NCBI RefSeq assembly: GCF_023074175.1
Contig: NZ_JADPKS010000035.1
Location: 62,001 to 126,000, forward strand
Source of the DNA: Bradyrhizobium sp. 139
GTDB taxonomy: Bacteria > Pseudomonadota > Alphaproteobacteria > Rhizobiales > Xanthobacteraceae
DNA length: 64,000 nt
Reading direction: 5' to 3'
Shown here: positions 42,792 through 51,483 of the stretch, one piece after another
Layout: each line of letters starts with the position of its first letter
Position numbering within the stretch: the stretch's first letter is position 1
Notes under the pieces: generated by a model
The model's database searches: none
What the model saw: the letters and a program-made list of their open reading frames with translations, nothing else
Told to the model about the DNA's origin: nothing
Made by a program: the position numbers and the translations under genes

Positions 42792-44351
42792 TCACCTCAT
42801 CCCCGCGCGCCGGAATCCTTCCAGATAGTGCTCGCGATCCTCCTCCCGCAGCATCGGCAGTTCGCGCGTGATCCAGGCGAGCGAGATGCCGGGCTGGGTG
42901 CGGCGCAGGCCTTCCAGGGCGGAAGCTGCGAGCTCAGGATCCCCTGACATGCCGGCGGCTGCCGTCAGCACGCGATGGGCGCCGACGAAATCGGCGCGCT
43001 GTCGCATCGACTCCCGCGCCATCTGGACACTTGCCTCGTAGTTGCGGCCGATGAACTGGGCATAGGCGGCAACCCCGCCATAGATCGCGGCGAGCGGATC
43101 GCGCGGGCTCAGCCGCAGCGCGTGGCGCGCGGCGGCATAGCCCTCTTCCCATCGTCCTGCGTAGCACAACGTCACGCCGTGGAAGGCGTGCGCCATCGCG
43201 AAATTCGGATTGAGTTCGAGCGCCAGCTCGAACTCCGCCAGTGCGTCGTCGAAGTGGCGGCGGAACAAATAAGTATAAGCGAGACCGTGATGGGCCCAGG
43301 CGTCCTCGCGATCGGCTTCCACCGCCGCGAGCGCCGCGCGTTCGGCGACCGGTACGGTCAGAGCCATGTCGGCCCAGCCCATATGCGCGCCGAAGATATG
43401 GCTGGTCGCGAGCAGGCCCAGCGCCTTGCCATAGGCGGGGTCGATCGCGGTCGCCTGTTCCAGCAGTCCTTGCGCAGCCGCATTGTCCTCGCCCGTGATG
43501 CGCCAGTAGTGCGACAGTGCGCGCATCACGAGGTCCCAGGCATCCAGGCTGCCCGGCGGCTTCTGCTGGGCGCGAAAACTTTCGGCGGTGTAGAGCTGCG
43601 GCTCGATCGCGGCGACGATCGCCTCGGTGATATCGTCCTGCACGGCGAAAATGTCGGCAAGCTCGCGGTCGTAGCGCTCGGCCCAGAGATGACTGCCGGT
43701 CGAGACGTCGTTGAGCTGGGCCGAAATGCGCACACGATCGCCGCTCCGCCGCACGCTGCCTTCGAGCACGTAGCGCACGCCGAGCTCGCGCGCGACCTCG
43801 TGCATGTGCACGGCGCGACCCTTGTAGACAAAAGAGGAGTTGCGTGCGACGACGAAGAACCAGCGCAGCTTCGACAGCGCCGTGATGATGTCCTCGCTGA
43901 TGCCGTCGGAGAAATAGTCCTGCTCGCGGTCGCCGCTCATATTGGTGAAGGGCAGCACGGCAATCGCGGGCCGGTCTGGCAGCGCGAGCCCAGCCTGCGG
44001 CGCCTGTGCGCCACGGCCCGGTTCCGATGCTGCCGCGCCACGCTTGGTCTCGACGTTGCCGACGAAGCGAAAGCCCTTGCGTGAGATGGTGCGGATCAGC
44101 GCCTGGCTCGCGCCACTGTCGCCGACCGCCTTGCGCGCAGCATTGATCCGGCTGGTCAGGGTGGATTCGGAGACGCTGCGGCCGTGCCAGATCTTGTCGA
44201 TCAGCTCGTCCTTGCTGACCACTCGGTCGCGGTTCTCCATGAGGTGGACGACGAGGTCGAAGACCTGTGGCTCCACGGCCACGGGAACCTGCTCACGGCT
44301 CAGTTCGCGCCGGTCAGTATCGAGAAGGTGGTCCCGGAACAGAAACTGCAC
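42792..44351 (-). CDS. Winged-helix transcriptional regulator with TPR domain (paralogue 2)
   Basis: 519 residues from GTG 44351. Same architecture as 39435-40985: winged helix (QFLFRDHLLDTDRRELSREQVPVAVEPQVFDLVVHLMENRDRVVSKDELIDKIWHGRSVSESTLTSRINAARKAVGDSG), the RPAIAVLPFTNMSGDREQDYFSDGISEDIITALSK module, then TPRs ending ITRELPMLREEDREHYLEGFRRAGMR. Paralogue 1 ends almost identically. It is cytosolic with no receiver domain. The upstream region has CTCACA-type motifs and a palindrome at 44417-44434. Probably a duplicate of paralogue 1 that has since diverged in its operator. Confidence 0.88.
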   Translation of the reverse strand: MQFLFRDHLLDTDRRELSREQVPVAVEPQVFDLVVHLMENRDRVVSKDELIDKIWHGRSVSESTLTSRINAARKAVGDSGASQALIRTISRKGFRFVGNVETKRGAAASEPGRGAQAPQAGLALPDRPAIAVLPFTNMSGDREQDYFSDGISEDIITALSKLRWFFVVARNSSFVYKGRAVHMHEVARELGVRYVLEGSVRRSGDRVRISAQLNDVSTGSHLWAERYDRELADIFAVQDDITEAIVAAIEPQLYTAESFRAQQKPPGSLDAWDLVMRALSHYWRITGEDNAAAQGLLEQATAIDPAYGKALGLLATSHIFGAHMGWADMALTVPVAERAALAAVEADREDAWAHHGLAYTYLFRRHFDDALAEFELALELNPNFAMAHAFHGVTLCYAGRWEEGYAAARHALRLSPRDPLAAIYGGVAAYAQFIGRNYEASVQMARESMRQRADFVGAHRVLTAAAGMSGDPELAASALEGLRRTQPGISLAWITRELPMLREEDREHYLEGFRRAGMR

Positions 44352-44416
44352 GTCGAAAACTCAGGCCTCACAATGACATCAGGCAATGATGAAATCAGAA
44401 TGGTTCGACTCGAAGT

Positions 44417-44434
44417 CTGTGAGTCTACTCACAG
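44417..44434. promoter_or_regulatory. Palindrome CTGTGAG-N4-CTCACAG, possible operator
   Basis: A perfect 7-bp inverted repeat with a 4-bp spacer between paralogue 2 (start 44351) and the lyase gene (start 44674). A CTCACAA half-site also occurs at 44367-44373, the same heptamer as the direct repeat at 14882-14898 upstream of another winged-helix regulator. Confidence 0.4.
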
Positions 44435-44542
44435 GCCTGCACGGTTCACCACGATCGCGTGATGGCAGCCATGCTGGTTTCGGATGGGAATGCAGCCTCC
44501 GCCAGAATGTGGCGATGTGAGTCAGATTGCCGGGGCTACGTT

Positions 44543-44593
44543 CTCCCGTCATTCCGGGCTCGCGCCAAGTGGCGCGCCCGGGAAGGACGGGAG
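44543..44593. repeat. Palindromic intergenic element
   Basis: CTCCCGTC (44543-44550) and GACGGGAG (44586-44593) enclose an inner GGGCTCGCGCC-AAGT-GGCGCGCCCGG stem-loop, together a 51-bp imperfect palindrome. The wording CGTCATTCCGGGCTCGCGCC resembles a common Bradyrhizobium-group repeat. It lies 80 bases before the lyase gene. Confidence 0.6.
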
Positions 44594-44673
44594 TATCGGG
44601 CTTTGTCCATTGCCGAACGGCCTCGCCTGCGTAAGCTGCCTTCCACACAACACAGCAACCATAAAGAAACGTC

Positions 44674-46035
44674 ATGCCCTCTTTTCACGCCTCGACCACC
44701 GTGCTCGATTCCATGCTGTTCCGCGACGCCTTCGGCACGCCGCAGATGCGCGAAGTGTTTTCCGACGTTGCGCTGGTGGCGCGCTATGCCGAGGTCGAGG
44801 TGGCGCTGGCGAAGGCGGAGGCGAAGTGCGGCGTAATCCCGCAGGAAGCCGCCGACCAGATCGCAGCGCGGACCGACGTCGCCGCACTCGATTTCGATCT
44901 GTTGCGGCAGGAGACCGACATCGTCGGCTATCCGATCCTGCCGCTGGTGCATCAGATGGTGAAGCAATGCGGCGAGGCCGGCCGCTACGTGCATTGGGGC
45001 GCGACCACGCAGGATATCATGGATACCGCCGTGGTGCTGCAACTGCGCGCCGCGCTCGAGATCGTCGAGCAGGATATCGCGGAGCTGCGAAAAATCCTCG
45101 CGGACCTCTCGAAGCGCTACCGCGACACGCCGATGGCCGGCCGCACCCATCTCCAGCAGGCGCTGCCGGTGACGTTCGGCTACAAGGCCGCGATCTGGCT
45201 CGCGATGTTCGACCGTCACGCCGAGCGGCTCGTGCAGTTGAAGCCGCGCGTGCTGGTCGGACAGTTCGCCGGCGCCGCCGGAACGCTGGCCTCGCTCGGC
45301 GACATGGGGTTTGAGGTGCAGGAGGCACTCTGCGCCGAGCTGAAGCTCGGCGTTCCCGCCTCGACCTGGCACGTCGCACGCGACGGCTTTGCCGAGGCGG
45401 TGAATTTCCTCGCGCTCGTTACCGGCTCGCTCGGCAAGGTCGCGCTCGACATCATGATCATGGCCTCGACCGAGTTCGCCGAGGTCTACGAGCCCTTCGT
45501 CAAAGGCCGCGGCGCCTCCTCGACCATGCCGCAGAAGCGCAACCCGATCTCCTCGGAACTGATGCTCGCGGCATCCAAGGCGGTGCGCCAGCACGCCGGC
45601 CTCATGCTGGATGCCATGGTGCAGGATTTCGAGCGCGCCACCGGGCCCTGGCATGCCGAATGGATGGCGATCCCGGAAAGTTTCGTGCTGACCGCCGGCG
45701 CACTGCACCAGGCGAAGTTTGCGCTCGCAGGCCTCATCGTCGATGAAAAGAAGATGAACGACAATCTCGCCCTCAGCCGCGGCCTGATCGTGGCCGAAGC
45801 GGTCATGATGGGGCTCGCGCCGCAGATCGGGCGGCAGGAGGCGCATGACGTTGTCTACGACGCCTGCCGGCTCGCCAACGAGAAGGATATGAGCCTGGCG
45901 GACGCACTCTCGTCCGACGCCCGAGTTTCGAGCCGGATCGACCGCGCCACAATCGATGCGCTGACTTCACCGAAAAATTACCTCGGCCTTGCTCCCGCCA
46001 TGGTCGACCGGGTGCTGAAATCGGCAGCGCGGTGA
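44674..46035 (+). CDS. Fumarase/aspartase-superfamily lyase
   Basis: 453 residues. Signature SSTMPQKRNPISSELMLAASK (residues about 286-306), the first catalytic region GATTQDIMDTAVVLQLR and the TAGRTHLQQALPVTFGYKAA helix are all present. By these it is close to adenylosuccinate lyase and 3-carboxy-cis,cis-muconate cycloisomerase (PcaB). The N-terminus (SMLFRDAFGTPQMREVFSD) favours the PcaB/CMLE side, but the other genes of the protocatechuate pathway are not adjacent, so I give no symbol. It is a cytosolic homotetramer by family. Confidence 0.85.
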   Translation: MPSFHASTTVLDSMLFRDAFGTPQMREVFSDVALVARYAEVEVALAKAEAKCGVIPQEAADQIAARTDVAALDFDLLRQETDIVGYPILPLVHQMVKQCGEAGRYVHWGATTQDIMDTAVVLQLRAALEIVEQDIAELRKILADLSKRYRDTPMAGRTHLQQALPVTFGYKAAIWLAMFDRHAERLVQLKPRVLVGQFAGAAGTLASLGDMGFEVQEALCAELKLGVPASTWHVARDGFAEAVNFLALVTGSLGKVALDIMIMASTEFAEVYEPFVKGRGASSTMPQKRNPISSELMLAASKAVRQHAGLMLDAMVQDFERATGPWHAEWMAIPESFVLTAGALHQAKFALAGLIVDEKKMNDNLALSRGLIVAEAVMMGLAPQIGRQEAHDVVYDACRLANEKDMSLADALSSDARVSSRIDRATIDALTSPKNYLGLAPAMVDRVLKSAAR

Positions 46036-46147
46036 AAACCAAAATGCGTGAAACTGCGTATCTTCCCCGTGCCGCAAGGCGCTCGCGCACTTGCGCCTTG
46101 CGATGCTAGACTTAGATGAAACAGAGACCTTCGGCAGAGGACCCCGC

Positions 46148-47404
46148 ATGACTGATCACCGCAATTCCGCCACTCCCATCGATCCCGTGAAACTCGACCG
46201 GCTGGCCGAGGTGGCGGTGAAGGTGGGCCTGGGCTTGCGGCCGGGCCAGGATCTGCTCTTGACCGCGCCTGCGATCGCGTTGCCGCTGGTGCGGCGCATC
46301 GCCGTGCATGCCTACAAGGCCGGCGCCGGCATCGTGACCCCGATTCTCTCCGACGAAGAGATGACGCTGGCGCGCTATCACCATGGTCACGACAACAGCT
46401 TCGATCGTGCGGCCAACTGGCTCTATGAGGGCATGGCCAAGGCCTTCTCCGACAATACCGCGCGGCTCGCCATCGTCGGCGATAATCCGATGCTGCTGTC
46501 CGGCGAAGATCCTTCCAAGGTGGCGCGCGCCAGCAAGGCCAATTCGATGGCCTATCAGCCGGCGCTGGAAAAAATCGTCAATTTCGACACCAACTGGAAC
46601 ATCATCGCCTATCCGAGCCCGTCCTGGGCCAAGCAGGTATTCGCGGATGATCCCGAGGACGTTGCGATCGGCAAGCTGGCAGACGCGATCTTCGCGGCGT
46701 CCCGCGTCGACCGCGAGGACGCGATGGGCAATTGGGCGAGCCACAACGCGGTACTGCGCGAGCGCACCAACTGGCTCAACGGTCAGCGTTTTCGCGCGCT
46801 GCAATACGCAGGCCCCGGCATCGACCTCACCATCGGGCTTGCCGACGGACATGAGTGGGAGGGCGGCGCCTCGCTGTCCAAGAACGGCATCAGTTGCAAC
46901 GCCAACATCCCGACCGAAGAGGTTTTCACCACGCCGCATTGCCGGCGCGTCTATGGTCATGTGGTGAGCTCGAAGCCGCTGTCCTATCAGGGCACACTGA
47001 TCGACAACATCGCGGTGCGCTTCGAGGACGGCAGGATCGTCGACGCAAAGGCCTCGCGCGGCGCGGAGGTGCTGAACAAGGTGCTCGACACCGACGAAGG
47101 CGCGCGACGTCTCGGCGAGGTGGCGCTGGTGCCGCATTCCTCGCCGATCTCGCAGAGCGGGCTGTTGTTCTATAACACGCTGTTCGACGAGAACGCGGCG
47201 TCCCACATCGCGCTCGGCCAGTGCTATTCGAAATGCTTCGTCAACGGCGCCCAGCTCACGCCGCAGCAGATCGCCGCGCAAGGCGGCAACCAGAGCCTGA
47301 TCCACATCGACTGGATGATCGGCTCGGCCGAGACCGACATCGATGGCATTCTCGCCGACGGCAGCAAGGTGCCGGTGTTCCGCAAGGGCGAGTGGGCGAA
47401 GTAG
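46148..47404 (+). CDS. M29-family aminopeptidase
   Basis: 418 residues. It matches the thermophilic aminopeptidase family (M29: AmpS/aminopeptidase T), with LRPGQDLLLTAPAIALPLVRRIAVHAYKAGAG at the N-terminus. The metal-binding residues fall in GHEWEGGASLSKNGISCNANIPTEEVFTTPHCRRVYGHV, in ALVPHSSPISQSGLLFYNTLFDENAASHIALGQCYSKCF and in HIDWMIGS near the end. ATG 46148 has AGAGGA upstream. Cytosolic metallo-exopeptidase; it follows the lyase gene by 112 bases in the same direction. Confidence 0.9.
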   Translation: MTDHRNSATPIDPVKLDRLAEVAVKVGLGLRPGQDLLLTAPAIALPLVRRIAVHAYKAGAGIVTPILSDEEMTLARYHHGHDNSFDRAANWLYEGMAKAFSDNTARLAIVGDNPMLLSGEDPSKVARASKANSMAYQPALEKIVNFDTNWNIIAYPSPSWAKQVFADDPEDVAIGKLADAIFAASRVDREDAMGNWASHNAVLRERTNWLNGQRFRALQYAGPGIDLTIGLADGHEWEGGASLSKNGISCNANIPTEEVFTTPHCRRVYGHVVSSKPLSYQGTLIDNIAVRFEDGRIVDAKASRGAEVLNKVLDTDEGARRLGEVALVPHSSPISQSGLLFYNTLFDENAASHIALGQCYSKCFVNGAQLTPQQIAAQGGNQSLIHIDWMIGSAETDIDGILADGSKVPVFRKGEWAK

Positions 47405-47478
47405 TTGCTTCACCTCTCCCGCTGGGGAGCGGTAAGGCTCTCGGCGACAGACCTTCCTGGATTCTGGTGCGATTCGCC

Positions 47479-48033
47479 TCACGCCGCCGCGTTGCGCAGC
47501 ATCGGGTTGGTGTCGATGCTGAAGCGGTTGAACAGCGTCGTGAACGGGCTGCCGTCGGTGGCCCGTACGATAGCGTCGGACGTGGCGACCGCCTCGTAAA
47601 GCGCACCGATGGGATCGTCCGCCTCGGGCAGGTCGAGCGCGCCACGAATTTCCCCGCGGGCCTCATTGACCTCGTCCTCGTCGTCGAGTGCCGCCTCCAG
47701 CACATCCGCCGCGCGCCGCATCTCCGCGAGATCGCCGCCGGCGGAGAATTTGAGGATGTCCAGCCAGTAGGGGCGGGCGACGATCAGCTGGACGAAGGTC
47801 TCAAACGTACCAGCGATAATTCCTGTGCGGCCCTCCGACGAGACGTAAAGCACATTGCGGGACGGTAGCAGGACGAACGCGCCGCCGGAGCCGTCACTGC
47901 CGATCTGCCGGGGGCTTTCGACGCCGTCGATGGTGAACCAGAGCTCCTCTTCGGCTGCGAAGGAGACATCGAGGCTGCGGAGCCAGGCGACGACCTCGCC
48001 TTGGGCTGTCAGAACCTCTGGGGTGAGGGGCAT
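47479..48033 (-). CDS. SUKH/SMI1-like protein of unknown function
   Basis: 184 residues from ATG 48033. The middle, FTIDGVESPRQIGSDGSGGAFVLLPSRNVLYVSSEGRTGIIAGTFETFVQLIVARPYWLDILKF, has the GSDGSGGAF pattern and alternating strands of the SMI1/KNR4 (SUKH) fold. The second half is acidic and helical. SUKH proteins are often immunity proteins of toxins, but no toxin gene is nearby and single chromosomal copies are common, so I do not call it an immunity protein. Cytosolic, monocistronic. Confidence 0.6.
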   Translation of the reverse strand: MPLTPEVLTAQGEVVAWLRSLDVSFAAEEELWFTIDGVESPRQIGSDGSGGAFVLLPSRNVLYVSSEGRTGIIAGTFETFVQLIVARPYWLDILKFSAGGDLAEMRRAADVLEAALDDEDEVNEARGEIRGALDLPEADDPIGALYEAVATSDAIVRATDGSPFTTLFNRFSIDTNPMLRNAAA

Positions 48034-48271
48034 CGTATGGGCTCCTTGGATGGTCACTTTCGCGCACTTTGTCGCACCCCGGAAAAGACGGGTTCATGTG
48101 CACGAATTTGCAGGGAAATCGCGACGTTAACCTCTTCGCGCCTGCAACTTGCGGCTGATTGTCGGAGGGCGCGTAAGAAAGAATTAAAAACCGGCTACTA
48201 GCGTTCCCAACATCTTTCGAAACAATCCGGGCCGAGACCCGGCCATACATATTATATTCTTGGGGAAGCAG

Positions 48272-48727
48272 ATGTCGCGCGCATTGATTGAAATCAGTAG
48301 TTGCAATGTGGATCTTGAGCTGCGGCCGATCGAGCCGTCCTGGATCATCGAGGGCAATCCGGTGTCGCGCTCGCACATCCTGTCCACAAGCGACGACGGC
48401 ACAGCCTCGACCATCATCTGGTCCTGCACAGAAGGTCGCTTCAACTGGTACTACGACATCGACGAGACGATCATGATCATGGAAGGATCGATCGTGCTCG
48501 AAAGCGACGGCATGCCGCCGAAGCGCTACGGCCCGGGCGACGTCATTTTCTTCCGGGACGGCGCGCATGCCAAATGGCATGTCGAAGGCCACGTCAAGAA
48601 GATTGCCTTCTGCCGCAAGACCAATCCCGTGATGATCGGTTTCCTGATCCGCGCCGTCAACAAGATCAAGCGGATGTTCGTCTCCGCCGGCGAGCGCCGT
48701 CCCGCCTCGCTGTTGGGGGCTGGCTAG
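48272..48727 (+). CDS. Cupin-domain protein
   Basis: 151 residues. A single small beta-barrel of the cupin_3 (DUF861) type: STSDDGTASTIIWSCTEGRFNWYYDIDETIMIMEGSIVLESDG, then KRYGPGDVIFFRDGAHAKWHVEGHVKKIAFCRK. The usual metal-ligand glutamate and histidine positions are only partly kept, so catalysis is uncertain. ATG 48272 has GGGGAAG upstream; a TTG 12 bases earlier is in frame. A strong bidirectional terminator follows. Function unknown; a role in sensing or binding a small molecule is typical of such proteins. Confidence 0.8.
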   Translation: MSRALIEISSCNVDLELRPIEPSWIIEGNPVSRSHILSTSDDGTASTIIWSCTEGRFNWYYDIDETIMIMEGSIVLESDGMPPKRYGPGDVIFFRDGAHAKWHVEGHVKKIAFCRKTNPVMIGFLIRAVNKIKRMFVSAGERRPASLLGAG

Positions 48728-48774
48728 AGCTCAACAATAGCGTTTCAAGGACGCTTCCCAGCGGCCACGACGGA

Positions 48775-48806
48775 AGAGGGGCCGGGACCAACATCCCGGC
48801 CCCTCT
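48775..48806. terminator. Bidirectional terminator, cupin gene / amidohydrolase gene
   Basis: AGAGGGGCCGGGA (48775-48787), loop CCAACA, TCCCGGCCCCTCT (48794-48806), then TCTCGTC. A perfect 13-bp stem between converging genes; the T-run is short on both sides. Confidence 0.75.
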
Positions 48807-48811
48807 TCTCG

Positions 48812-49870
48812 TCATGCCAGCAGTTCGAGCCGGTAGACGTCGGTCGCCGTCTGCGAGAACAGCGCCGTCTTCTCGGCCTCGCTCAAGGGCGCCGCGATGC
48901 GCTTGAAGGCGTTGAAGATCACCTGATAGCTGCATTGGCCTTTGTCCGGCGGGAAATTGCTCTCGAACATCGCGCGCTTCGGGCCGAACGCTTCGATGCA
49001 GGTCTCGACATAGGGCCGCCAGGCCGCGGCAAGCTCTTCGGATGACGGCGGCCTCTCGCGCAAATGGAAGTCGTAACCGAGCAGGCACATTGCGAGACCG
49101 CCGAGTTTCACCACGACGTTCTCGCACTTTGCGATCTCCTGGATCGACGCGCGCCACTGCGGGAACACCTCTTCGCGCCGCCCGGCAAACCGGCCGAGGC
49201 CGGCTGGACCGCCGCAATGGTCGAGTACGATTTTGGTGTCGGGAAAGGCGCGCGCGAGCTCGGTCAGCTCGCCAATCTGCGGGTGAAACAGCCAGGCATC
49301 GAAGCTCAGGTTCAGCGGCGCGAGGCAGGCAAAGCCTTTGCGGAAGGTCGGATCCTGCAACAATGCCTTGGGCCGGTTGGCATACATGCCGGCGACGGCA
49401 GGGTCTTCGTCCCAGGCCGAGGAATGCCTGATGCCGCGGAAGCGGCCGTTGCCCGCCGCGATCTCGGCTTCCAGCACCGGCTTTGCGGCATCGCCCAGCA
49501 GCAGGTTGACGTGGCTGACGATGCCGGCGCAGATCGCGGCCGTACCGTAGCCGCCGCTTGCGCTCATGGCGGCGACGCCGTTGGCGAACTCGACTTCGCC
49601 GACCGGCCGGAATGCCTCGGGCCCGTGCGCGCGATACATCGAGCGGCAGTCGACATAGACGGTGGCGATGATGTTGTGGCCGGAGGCGATGTCGGCCGCC
49701 ATCTCCTCGATCAGATAGCGATGCCCGCGATTCCAGAGATGGTGATGGGGATCGACGATTGGCCGCAAGGGATCGATGATCTGCTCCTGATATTGCGCAA
49801 GCCAGTCCTCGCGCGGCTCGACGAATAGTCCGCTCGTGTTGACGGACAGACCGCTTACAGCCATCGGCAT
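48812..49870 (-). CDS. Amidohydrolase-family (TIM-barrel) metal-dependent hydrolase
   Basis: 352 residues. The metal motif DPHHHLWNRGHRYLIEEM and the closing FESNFPPDKGQCSYQVIFNAFKRIAAPLSEAEKTALFSQTATDVYRL place it in the amidohydrolase_2 group with 2-pyrone-4,6-dicarboxylate lactonase and related decarboxylases/lactonases. A barrel His pair is in ADP-like LDHCGGPAG. ATG 49870 follows AGGGAG. It is cytosolic, with the upstream gene region 49871-49973 empty. The substrate, perhaps an aromatic-derived lactone, cannot be told. Confidence 0.87.
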   Translation of the reverse strand: MPMAVSGLSVNTSGLFVEPREDWLAQYQEQIIDPLRPIVDPHHHLWNRGHRYLIEEMAADIASGHNIIATVYVDCRSMYRAHGPEAFRPVGEVEFANGVAAMSASGGYGTAAICAGIVSHVNLLLGDAAKPVLEAEIAAGNGRFRGIRHSSAWDEDPAVAGMYANRPKALLQDPTFRKGFACLAPLNLSFDAWLFHPQIGELTELARAFPDTKIVLDHCGGPAGLGRFAGRREEVFPQWRASIQEIAKCENVVVKLGGLAMCLLGYDFHLRERPPSSEELAAAWRPYVETCIEAFGPKRAMFESNFPPDKGQCSYQVIFNAFKRIAAPLSEAEKTALFSQTATDVYRLELLA

Positions 49871-49973
49871 TCGCTCCCTCTGTGTCTTCGTGGGAGCCTA
49901 GCATCTCGTCTTCGCATCCAGCTGCGCGCGCCACGCAACGGCGCCCGTCAGCGTGAGCACAGCGGCGCTGTGG

Positions 49974-50495
49974 TCAGCCCATGCGCCGTTTCGCCCTCAC
50001 ATCGACCACAAGGCACCAATCTGTTGCCGTGGCAGGCTTGACCTCACCAAGCCAGTGGAAGGAATCGCCTGCGATCTCTGTAAAACTCCAGCGCGTCAGG
50101 TCGCCTGCCTCGGTGGTGCCTTCCTGCACGATGTCCGCGCCGCGCGGGCGGCCGATCTGCTGGCGGAACACGCCCCGGCCCGGATCGAACCAGGAAATCC
50201 GCCAGGCGGAAATGGAGGGGTCGTAGACCCGTAGCGTCGTGCCGTACCAATTGCCGGCGATCGGAAAGGCTGGCGCGCCCGTGGGCCGCGGAATGATCCA
50301 GACGTCCTGGATGGCGCGGCCCTCCAGCACCCAGTCGAAATGGATTTCGCCGGGTGCGGTGTGTTTCGTTCCATCGGGCCCGTGGGCGGTGATCTCGGCA
50401 TCCCAGTCACCGACGAAGCGGCCGTAAAGCTGGAGCGCGGCGGCGTGCTCGGGGTTTGGTCCGTCCGCGTGCAACAATCTTGCAAAATCTGTCAT
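49974..50495 (-). CDS. Conserved protein of unknown function (DUF1579-like)
   Basis: 173 residues from ATG 50495, with AGGAG 6 bases upstream. The pattern LYGRFVGDWDAEITAHGPDGTKHTAPGEIHFDWVLEGRAIQDVWIIPRP..NWYGTTLRVYDPSISAWRISWFDPG is a lipocalin-like fold seen in the DUF1579 family, in which a small beta-barrel binds a hydrophobic ligand. No signal peptide. It is separated from the amidohydrolase by 103 bases in the same direction; co-transcription is possible. Confidence 0.75.
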   Translation of the reverse strand: MTDFARLLHADGPNPEHAAALQLYGRFVGDWDAEITAHGPDGTKHTAPGEIHFDWVLEGRAIQDVWIIPRPTGAPAFPIAGNWYGTTLRVYDPSISAWRISWFDPGRGVFRQQIGRPRGADIVQEGTTEAGDLTRWSFTEIAGDSFHWLGEVKPATATDWCLVVDVRAKRRMG

Positions 50496-50560
50496 GTCGA
50501 TCTCCTGTTGCCAAGAGATCAGCATGAACGGATGACGGGCGACTTGGAGAAAATTGCGCG

Positions 50561-51376
50561 TCAGACGCCGTCGAGGATGATCAGTGTCGGCGTCGTCGGC
50601 AGCGCGTCCCGCGACATCCTGAAGGAGCGGTCGCTGCGCCGGTCGATCTCGAACTGCTGGCCGATGCGGCGCATGAAATCGTCGAGCGGGGTGGCGAAGC
50701 GGTGCATCGGCAGCACGACCGACGCGCGCAGCCGCTTGGTAATCTCCGAGATGCCGTCGAGCGACATGGTATAGGTGCCATCGATCGGCACCATCACGAT
50801 GTCGAGCCGCCCGATCTGGGCAAAATGGCTGTCGTCGAGCTTGTGGTGGAGATGACCGAGATGGCCGATGCAGAGGCCGGCGACCTCGAAGACGAAGATC
50901 GAATTGCCGTCGCGGATCATGTCGGCACCGGTATCGTCGCCGAAATAGCGGCGGATGTCGGTCGTGACGTTGCGGATGAAGGTGTCAGCGATGCGCTCCG
51001 ACACGATCGCCGGCTTGCCGTCCTCGCCCCAGCCATGCAGCACATGGGGAATGCGCTTGTCGGGGACGAGAGTGTAGTGCGTGCTGTGGGCGCGGTTCAT
51101 GGTGGCGACGTCGGGCAGCCGGCCCATCTGGTGGGCGCCGCTATAGTCGGTGGCGATGCGCAAGCCACCCGGCGTGTCGATGAAATAGGTGGAGTGGCCG
51201 GCATAGGTGATTTCGACCTCGGCCGCGCCGGCGGCCTGCCGGAAGGCGGCCGGTATCGCGCGGGGGGCGGCGTTCGCCATCGCCAGGCATTCGCTGCGCT
51301 GAGGCGGCTGCTGAGCGAGGGCAGGTGGGACGAATGCGCTGAACAGCGCCAGAGCCGCCGAAACCAGTCGCCACAT
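50561..51376 (-). CDS. Exported MBL-fold protein with altered metal motif
   Basis: 271 residues with a signal peptide (WRLVSAALALFSAFVPPALAQ). EITYAGHSTYFIDTPGGLRIATDYSG is the UlaG-like start of a metallo-beta-lactamase fold, and GLCIGHLGHLHHKLDDSHFAQIGRLDIVMVPIDGTYTMSLDGISEITKRLRASVVLPMHRF is its second half. Where HxHxDH is expected it reads RAHSTHYT (His97, His100), so one ligand His and the Asp are missing. It may bind one metal or none. Periplasmic. It is the first gene of its minus-strand run. Confidence 0.8.
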   Translation of the reverse strand: MWRLVSAALALFSAFVPPALAQQPPQRSECLAMANAAPRAIPAAFRQAAGAAEVEITYAGHSTYFIDTPGGLRIATDYSGAHQMGRLPDVATMNRAHSTHYTLVPDKRIPHVLHGWGEDGKPAIVSERIADTFIRNVTTDIRRYFGDDTGADMIRDGNSIFVFEVAGLCIGHLGHLHHKLDDSHFAQIGRLDIVMVPIDGTYTMSLDGISEITKRLRASVVLPMHRFATPLDDFMRRIGQQFEIDRRSDRSFRMSRDALPTTPTLIILDGV

Positions 51377-51483
51377 ATCCGTCCCCGATGACCTTCAGGG
51401 GAAAGTTTAGCGTGCAATGCAGCGCGAGGCCAATGGGCTGCGATCAACAGCGCGTCAGTTGTCGCACCTCTCGCGCGCACCTT

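Noticed and set aside
47479..48033. Polymorphic-toxin immunity gene
   Set aside because: The SUKH-like fold alone is not enough; no toxin, WXG or Rhs gene lies nearby.
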